A DNA stretch of 37,215 bases from an uncultured Prevotellaceae bacterium (lineage in GTDB: Bacteria; Bacteroidota; Bacteroidia; Bacteroidales; Bacteroidaceae). Of the stretch, positions 31,923-37,215 are shown piece after piece. Location: the NCBI GenBank assembly GCA_900316685.1, contig ONDS01000027.1, positions 1-37,215 of the forward strand. Reading direction: 5' to 3'. Below the pieces are notes generated by a model that made no database searches, was not told the DNA's origin, and worked only from the letters and a program-made list of their open reading frames with translations. The position numbers and the translations under genes were made by a program. Each line of letters begins with the position of its first letter. Within the stretch, counting starts at the first letter, position 1.

Positions 31923-33263
31923 ATGAAAAAATTATTCAAGTACGCGCTGCTGTTGATGGCGGCAGCAATGGTAAACACCAGTTTCACTGCCTGCGGCAGC
32001 GACGATGACGACGACAAGGGTGGTGGTTCGCAAATCATCGACCCCACCACCGATGATGAGTTGAAGGGCATCACTGAGGTTTACCTCAACAATGTGGTCT
32101 ATCCCATCTACGGCAATCTGGCCGATGCCACCGAGCAGTTGTACAACCTCATCAACGAGCTGAAAGCCACGTTGAAAGGTGGCAGCAAGGTGAACCAATC
32201 GGAGATTGACGCCATCTGCTCCAAATACAAGGAAGCACGCGACTACTGGGAGAAGAGCGAAGCTTTCCTGTTCGGTGCTGCGAGCGATTTCGACATCGAC
32301 CCGCATATCGACACCTGGCCTCTCGACCTGCCCACCCTGGCCGAGGACCTGAAGGACAACAACAAGATTTCCCATCTGGATGCCACCGACGGTATCACAT
32401 GGGCTCGTTCGAAAGGTAACCTGACACCTGAGAACCTGGGCTTCCACGGCATTGAGTTCATCTTCTTCCGCAACGGCAAGAACCGCGATGTGGCCATTTT
32501 CAACAACGACGCCACTGAAGAAGACGCCGCCTTCGCCGGTCTCGACGTAACAGGTCGCGAAGAGGTGATCTTCGCTACCGCTGTGGCCGGTGACCTGCGC
32601 GACAAGTGCTACCAGTTGGAAGTGTCGTGGTTGGGCAACAAAGCCAAGGCGAGCCATATCGCCCGTATCGACGAGTGTAAGAAAGAGAATGCCGACGAGT
32701 TCAAGACCACGGTGGCCAAGAACGGTCTGAGCTATGGAGAGAACCTGCTGCGCACCACATCGAGCAGCACTTACTCGAACTGGTGGAAGGTGCTGGAGCA
32801 AATCTTCGTAGGTGGCTGTTCCAACATCTGCGCCGAGGTGGCCGACCAGAAGATGGGCCAGGCCTACCGCGCCGCCACAGGCAAACCCGAGAAACATGAA
32901 GATGAGGAGACTGGCGAGATGGTGGAAGACGACCCCAACTACATCGAGTCGCCCTACAGCTACAACTCGTTCACCGACTTCAAGGGCAACATCCTGAGCA
33001 TCCAGTATTCGCTGTATGGCAATGTGGGCAACAGCACCGGCAGCAACAGTATCATGGCCTTCCTGACCAAATACTATCCCTCGTTGGCCGGCAGCCTACA
33101 GAGTAAGCTGCAAGCCGCCTTGGCCAGCCTCGACGCCTGTCAGGCAAGCGGTCGCGCCTTCGTACAGGACCCAGGAGCCTCCTGCGTAGGCAGCGCCATG
33201 GATGCCATCGGCGAATTGGACGCAGCCCTCAACAGCACCATCAACTATGTGCTGAAGAACTAA
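31923..33263 (+). CDS. Imelysin-family lipoprotein, probable iron acquisition
   Basis: 446 residues. Lipoprotein signal with C24 (NTSFTAC), so it should be anchored to a membrane. The imelysin core is clear: ARDYWEKSEAFLFG (residues 106-118) and the signature GxHxxE as GFHGIE (173-178). Imelysins (IrpA, EfeO-like) are linked with iron uptake; they are not proven peptidases despite the M75 name. An acidic run (GSDDDDDKGGG) follows the lipid site. The next gene is a di-heme DHOR protein, a pairing known from several phyla. The short space to DHOR and shared strand support an operon. Confidence 0.9.
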   Translation: MKKLFKYALLLMAAAMVNTSFTACGSDDDDDKGGGSQIIDPTTDDELKGITEVYLNNVVYPIYGNLADATEQLYNLINELKATLKGGSKVNQSEIDAICSKYKEARDYWEKSEAFLFGAASDFDIDPHIDTWPLDLPTLAEDLKDNNKISHLDATDGITWARSKGNLTPENLGFHGIEFIFFRNGKNRDVAIFNNDATEEDAAFAGLDVTGREEVIFATAVAGDLRDKCYQLEVSWLGNKAKASHIARIDECKKENADEFKTTVAKNGLSYGENLLRTTSSSTYSNWWKVLEQIFVGGCSNICAEVADQKMGQAYRAATGKPEKHEDEETGEMVEDDPNYIESPYSYNSFTDFKGNILSIQYSLYGNVGNSTGSNSIMAFLTKYYPSLAGSLQSKLQAALASLDACQASGRAFVQDPGASCVGSAMDAIGELDAALNSTINYVLKN

Positions 33264-33289
33264 TCGAACAGGTAACAACACGCCATAAG

Positions 33290-33317
33290 AGTTGTGTCGT
33301 CCTCGGGCGGCACAACT
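33290..33317 (+). other. Intercistronic hairpin between imelysin and DHOR
   Basis: AGTTGTG (33290-33296) pairs with CACAACT (33311-33317). No U-run. Possibly an mRNA stabiliser or processing site. Confidence 0.4.
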
Positions 33318-33357
33318 TTGGCGGTTAAAAACAGCAACACCTAAAACCACCATACCC

Positions 33358-35073
33358 ATGAAACATTTCAAAACATGTAAGAGTCTGTTTCTCTGCCTAT
33401 TAGGAGCATTTGCGCTCAGCAATTGCACCGACAAGGACGAGATTATCGACCCCTCCGAATCCGAAACAGGTGATATCAGTACCACCGATGAGGCCGACTA
33501 CAAATATGTGGGCAAGGCCACCAAGGGTTTCAAGGCCGAGGAGTGGTATCCCGGCGGCGAGCTAGGCACCACAGAGAGCACCTCGGCGAGCAGTTACGAG
33601 ATAGAGACGGAAGCAATCATGCGCGCCGACCTGTTCAACGCCTTCAAGAAAGGCGAACTGCTTTTTGAGCACGACTTCACCCCGACCAGCACCGCCGACT
33701 TCGCCGGCTTGGGTCCCGCCTACGTGCGTTCATCGTGCATCCACTGCCATCCCGGCTACGGTCATGGTAAGCGCGTAAGCCGCTACGATGCCGACTACCG
33801 CGGCAACGGTTACCTGTTGGTGGTGTACCATCCCATAGACGGTAACAACAGTGACGACGGTCCCTACATCAGCGAGGTGACAGGCATGCCGCAGACACGC
33901 GCCGTGAGTCCGTTCCTGCCCCCCATCGACGAAGGTGGCATCCATCTGAGTTGGGAGAAAGTGACAGCCATGGAGAGCGGCCTGCCCATGCAGTTCCCCG
34001 ACGGCGAGAGCTACGAGCTCATCTATCCCGAACTCTCCATCGACATCGCCGCCTTCAACACCAACCCCAAACCTTCAAACCTCGCCTTCCGTCTGGAGAG
34101 CACCATCGGACTCTATGGCACCGGTCTGCTCGACGCCATTCCCGAAGACTCGCTCAAGAAACAGTATATGGCCGAGGCCCCCTATGTGGAGCTGAACCCC
34201 AATTTCTGGGATAAGGAAGCCAATGACTGGGCTCCCGGAGCTTGGTACACCCTGGCCGATGGCACGAAACGCATCAAGCGGTTCACCTACGCCATGACAC
34301 GCGCCTCGCTGCAAGACGGTGCCGGTGCCAACGCCATGTGGAACATCCCCAACGTGAGCCGCAGCGACCGTCCCTACCTCTACACCACCGATGCTTGGGC
34401 ACAGGCCATGTCGGAGAACCCCGACGTGATAGCCGCCATCAAGGCCGACCCCTCGTCGCCCTATTATTACGACGGCACCGACGAAGGCATCGCCGAAGCC
34501 GTGCGTGCACTGCTCTCGCCGAAGACCAACCAGTTCGACAACCCCTACCACAACTTCAAGCCCGAGATGACTGACAACAATTTCTGGCAGTACATGGTAT
34601 GGCATCGCGGTCTGGCCGTGCCCCGCGCACGCGACCTCAACGACGCCGAGGTACAGCGCGGCAAGGAAGTGTTCACACAGATAGGTTGCGCCACCTGCCA
34701 CCGTCCGAAGTGGGTGACCGGCGACGACTACTACTGGGCACCTGCCCCGATTACCAGCAACAACCTCTCGCTGCCCAAGTATCCGCTTCAGGTGATCTAC
34801 CCCTATACCGACATGTTGCAGCACCGCCTGTACATGAAGAACGGCATCCACGGCAGTTGGTGCCGCACCACCCCGTTGTGGGGCCGCGGCCTGTCGATGG
34901 TGAACACCGGTGCCGACGACCGTCTGCACGACTGTCGCGCCCGCAACGAGATAGAAGCCATCATGTGGCACGCCTACAGCAAGAAGTCTGACGCCTACGC
35001 CAGTACGGAGCGCTTCTTCTACCTGCCGAAGAGTGACCGCGACGCTGTGGTGAAGTTCCTGCAGTCTATTTAA
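33358..35073 (+). CDS. Di-heme oxidoreductase (DHOR/DUF1111) lipoprotein
   Basis: 571 residues from the ATG at 33358 (MKHFKTCKSLFLCLLG); the frame reaches back to 33292 but that part has no family match. Lipobox ALSNC. Two c-type heme motifs: CIHCH (C127-H131) and CATCH (C444-H448), the second followed by RPKW. The family, once called thiol oxidoreductases, is related to di-heme peroxidases; substrate unknown. Heme must be attached outside the cytoplasm, and the next gene encodes the CcsBA-type protein able to do so. With imelysin and a porin upstream, a role in iron release or peroxide handling is an inference. Confidence 0.9.
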   Translation: MKHFKTCKSLFLCLLGAFALSNCTDKDEIIDPSESETGDISTTDEADYKYVGKATKGFKAEEWYPGGELGTTESTSASSYEIETEAIMRADLFNAFKKGELLFEHDFTPTSTADFAGLGPAYVRSSCIHCHPGYGHGKRVSRYDADYRGNGYLLVVYHPIDGNNSDDGPYISEVTGMPQTRAVSPFLPPIDEGGIHLSWEKVTAMESGLPMQFPDGESYELIYPELSIDIAAFNTNPKPSNLAFRLESTIGLYGTGLLDAIPEDSLKKQYMAEAPYVELNPNFWDKEANDWAPGAWYTLADGTKRIKRFTYAMTRASLQDGAGANAMWNIPNVSRSDRPYLYTTDAWAQAMSENPDVIAAIKADPSSPYYYDGTDEGIAEAVRALLSPKTNQFDNPYHNFKPEMTDNNFWQYMVWHRGLAVPRARDLNDAEVQRGKEVFTQIGCATCHRPKWVTGDDYYWAPAPITSNNLSLPKYPLQVIYPYTDMLQHRLYMKNGIHGSWCRTTPLWGRGLSMVNTGADDRLHDCRARNEIEAIMWHAYSKKSDAYASTERFFYLPKSDRDAVVKFLQSI

Positions 35074-35086
35074 AGCCTCCCCCCAA

Positions 35087-35105
35087 CCCCCTCCCAAGGA
35101 GGGGG
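35087..35105. terminator. Hairpin CCCCCTCC-CAA-GGAGGGGG after DHOR
   Basis: Same stem-loop as 31795-31813, 14 bases past the DHOR stop. No U-run. Confidence 0.5.
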
Positions 35106-35108
35106 GGC

Positions 35109-35253
35109 AGGGGGCAAGGAGCAGGGAACAAGGGGCAAGGAGCAAGGAGCAAGAGAAATGTCCGCCGGAGGATTCTTTCTTAACTCTTAATTCTTAATTC
35201 TTAACTCAGTACACTCAACACTCAACACTAAACACTAAACACTAAACACTAAA
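35109..35253. repeat. Consecutive short repeats: GGAGCAAGG, TTCTTAACT, ACTAAAC
   Basis: 35109-35158 is GGAGCAAGG-type, as in 26909-26971. 35177-35206 is CTTAATT/CTTAACT. 35213-35253 is ACTCAAC/ACTAAAC with period 7. Three families abut one another; no gene is seen in 35074-35322. Confidence 0.7.
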
Positions 35254-35256
35254 AGC

Positions 35257-35293
35257 CCACGGTTTTATCGCTGAAACACACGAAAAGCCGTGG
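35257..35293 (+). promoter_or_regulatory. Stem-loop in the leader of the CcsBA gene
   Basis: CCACGGTTTT (35257-35266) pairs with AAAA-G-CCGTGG (35283-35293, one bulged G). It lies 30 bases before the start codon. Could be a leader element or a weak terminator. Confidence 0.4.
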
Positions 35294-35322
35294 TCTTTAC
35301 GTTATACAAGAAAAAAGGAGAC

Positions 35323-37215
35323 ATGAAGAAAGCACTGGCAAGCATTTACATCCTGCTGCTCGTAGTAATGGCAGGCGCCACCATCGTTGAAAAATACAAA
35401 GGCACCGATTTCGTGGGTGTCCATATCTATGGCTCGTGGTGGTTCACAGCGATGTGGGCCATCCTCACGGCGTTAGCCATTGCCTGGATTGTACGTCGCA
35501 AGGTGCGTCGTTGGTCGGTGCTCTTGCTACATGCTTCCTTCATGGTCATCCTGGCAGGAGCCCTGTTCACCCATCTCACCGCCCGCACGGGTATGATCCA
35601 CCTGCGGCAAGGCGAACAGACCAACCAATATGCCGATACCGAGATGAAGCTGCGCGACCTGCCTTTCACCCTTCGTTTAGACACCTTCGAGGTACGTTAC
35701 CACGAGGGCACAGCCAGTGCCATGGACTATGTGTCGAGCGTGACACTGACGGAAGGTGAGGTAAAAAGCCGTCACACCATCTCGATGAACAGCATACTCT
35801 CACACGGTGGCATCCGTCTGTATCAGAGTTCTTACGACATGGACGGCCGCGGCACCGTGCTCTCCGTGAACAGCGACCCTTGGGGCATCCCCCTCACCTA
35901 CTTAGGCTACGCCCTGCTCTTCTTCTCGCTCATCTTCATGCTCATCGACCCCAAGGGAGCCTACCGCCGGTTGCTCCGTCATCCGCTGCTTAGGAAAGGT
36001 ACCTTTGCGCTGGCCCTGCTCCTGCTGCCCTGCCATGCCTTCGGCGAGGGAGAGGAATTGCCCCCCACCCTTAGCCAGCCCGTGGCGAAGAAGATGGGGC
36101 AGCTGTTGATGAACTACAACGACCGTATCTGTCCTGTGCAGACCTTCGCCCTCGACTTCACCAAGAAGCTCTGCGGCAAGAAAAGTTACCGAGGCTTGAG
36201 CGCCGAGCAGGTGCTCGCCGGTTGGTTGTTCTATGGCGACCGCTGGAGCGATGAGCCGATGCTCAAGGTGAAAGGCAGCGAACTACAGCACCACCTCGGG
36301 ATGACGAGTCCTGTGAGTCTGAACAGCCTATTCGACACCAAGTCAGGCTATCGCCTTGGTCCGTTGGTCAATCAGTCGTACCATGGCAACCAGGATGCCC
36401 TGCACAAACAGGCCACACAGCTCGACGACAAGTTGATGCTCATCATGGAGCTGCGCCAGGGTCTGTCGCTGAAGCTCTTCCCCTACACCGACGAGCGTGG
36501 CACCCACTGGTACGCCCCCACCGACAGCATACCCGACACCGTGGAGCCGGAGCACAAGAAATACATCACCGAGGTGTTCAGCCGTCTCTACGACGATGTG
36601 CTGAAAGGCGATGAGAAACGTGTGACAGCCTATTTCGACAAGATGGCGGAATACCAACGCATGAGCGGTGGCAACAGTCTACCCAGTGCGACGAGCATCC
36701 GTGCCGAGCACCTATACAATGCCATCCCCTTCGCCACCATCCTATTCATGGTCTGCCTGACCATGGGATTCCTCACCTTAGGCTACTTCATGCGGCGGTT
36801 GGTGAAGAACAAGGAGCAAGGAGCAAGGAGCAAGGGGCAAGGAGCGGAGCGACTGTTTTTGTTTTTCAGCCTGGGAGTGATGGAGCTCTGTTTTCTCTCC
36901 CTCACGCTCTGTCTGGTTCTCCGTTGGATTATCCGTGGCACTGTGCCTATGGGCAACGGCTACGAGACAATGCTGTTGATGTCATGGCTTATCCTCTTAG
37001 CTTCCATGATGGCCTATCGCCGGTTCCGCATCGTGCTCACCTTTGGCTTTCTATTGGCAGGTTTCTTCTTGTTGGTGGCGCATATCAGTGACATGGACCC
37101 GCAAATCAGCCATCTCATGCCTGTGCTCCAATCGCCCCTGCTGAGCATCCATGTGAGCGTCATCATGATGTCGTACGCCCTGTTGTCGCTCACTTTCCTC
37201 TGCGGTCTGACCGCA
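35323..37215 (+). CDS. CcsBA (ResB-ResC)-type cytochrome c maturation protein, partial at right edge
   Basis: 631 residues visible; the frame is open to the end of the window. Residues 1-215 are ResB/CcsB-like: two N-terminal membrane helices, a periplasmic region (GIRLYQSSYDMDGRGTVLSV) and a helix (IPLTYLGYALLFFSLIFML). A large periplasmic part follows (240-475). From 476 there are CcsA-like helices (VPMGNGYETMLLMSWLILL, LLSIHVSVIMMSYALLSL). The WWxxW-type heme-handling motif would lie beyond the window. System II proteins carry heme out and attach it to CxxCH. Residues about 497-511 (NKEQGARSKGQGAER) come from a GGAGCAAGG repeat between the two parts. AAAGGAG precedes the ATG. Confidence 0.88.
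   Translation, partial: MKKALASIYILLLVVMAGATIVEKYKGTDFVGVHIYGSWWFTAMWAILTALAIAWIVRRKVRRWSVLLLHASFMVILAGALFTHLTARTGMIHLRQGEQTNQYADTEMKLRDLPFTLRLDTFEVRYHEGTASAMDYVSSVTLTEGEVKSRHTISMNSILSHGGIRLYQSSYDMDGRGTVLSVNSDPWGIPLTYLGYALLFFSLIFMLIDPKGAYRRLLRHPLLRKGTFALALLLLPCHAFGEGEELPPTLSQPVAKKMGQLLMNYNDRICPVQTFALDFTKKLCGKKSYRGLSAEQVLAGWLFYGDRWSDEPMLKVKGSELQHHLGMTSPVSLNSLFDTKSGYRLGPLVNQSYHGNQDALHKQATQLDDKLMLIMELRQGLSLKLFPYTDERGTHWYAPTDSIPDTVEPEHKKYITEVFSRLYDDVLKGDEKRVTAYFDKMAEYQRMSGGNSLPSATSIRAEHLYNAIPFATILFMVCLTMGFLTLGYFMRRLVKNKEQGARSKGQGAERLFLFFSLGVMELCFLSLTLCLVLRWIIRGTVPMGNGYETMLLMSWLILLASMMAYRRFRIVLTFGFLLAGFFLLVAHISDMDPQISHLMPVLQSPLLSIHVSVIMMSYALLSLTFLCGLTA
36808..36850 (+). repeat. GGAGCAAGG repeat inside the CcsBA coding sequence
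   Basis: Four or five units (AAGGAGC, AAGGGGC) in frame. Same family as the intergenic blocks at 26909-26971 and 35109-35158. It adds a polar Gln/Gly/Lys/Ser linker on the loop between membrane helices. Confidence 0.75.

Noticed and set aside
34075-35145. Minus-strand frame of 356 codons across DHOR
   Set aside because: Antisense to the CxxCH-bearing frame and it starts in repeat DNA.
35257-35293. Riboswitch before the CcsBA gene
   Set aside because: A single short stem with no conserved core that I recognise; kept only as a leader hairpin.

Overview
The window looks like chromosomal DNA of a Bacteroidales bacterium, most likely Prevotella-like. Reasons seen in the sequence: promoters of the Bacteroidetes type (TTTG or TTG, 19-22 bases, then TAnnTTTG) in front of several genes; a complex I operon with fused nuoCD and no nuoE, nuoF or nuoG; a BspA-type leucine-rich surface protein; GxHxxE imelysin and di-heme lipoproteins; weak or absent Shine-Dalgarno sequences. 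No rRNA, tRNA, CRISPR array or transposase was seen.

Layout. (1) 1-6280: three leftward genes for exported or surface proteins: a 553-residue secreted protein, an 82-residue acidic peptide and a 1209-residue BspA-like protein. (2) 6881-7927: a rightward module of three overlapping genes, DUF3791 / DUF3990 (ADP-ribosyltransferase-like) / small protein, resembling a toxin-antitoxin unit. (3) 8146-10129: a duplicated promoter element, a 49-residue helix-turn-helix peptide and comEC. (4) 10203-10562: a four-helix-bundle (23S rRNA IVS-type) gene between inverted copies of a short repeat, just past the nuo terminator. (5) 20864-10679 (leftward): nuoA-B-CD-H-I-J-K-L-M-N, an 11-subunit-type complex I without the NADH-oxidising module. 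(6) 20990-25016: N-acetylglucosamine-kinase-like ATPase, a large MscS-family channel and a small outer-membrane barrel. (7) 25154-28303: kdsA, kdsD (Kdo/LPS synthesis) and a secreted phospholipase-D/cardiolipin-synthase-like enzyme. (8) 28398-29971 (leftward): two LuxR-type regulators in a four-base overlap, one carrying a complete hemerythrin di-iron site. (9) 30444-37215 (rightward, open at the right edge): porin, imelysin lipoprotein, di-heme cytochrome lipoprotein and CcsBA-type cytochrome c maturation protein.

Blocks 8 and 9 are the most interesting part. A predicted one-component di-iron sensor/regulator is divergent from an envelope cluster whose DHOR protein needs covalent heme and whose last gene would attach it. 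Two near-identical 20-base motifs, exactly 300 bases apart, lie against the -33 boxes of the regulator promoter and the porin promoter. I infer a redox-, NO- or iron-responsive regulon; this is not proven by sequence.

A second theme is the density of short-period tandem repeats (periods about 7, 9, 13 and 25) in nearly every intergenic gap, belonging to at least seven families that recur within the window. Members have entered coding sequence without breaking the frame at four places: inside comEC, at the comEC C-terminus, at the C-terminus of the first gene, and between the ResB-like and CcsA-like parts of the last gene.
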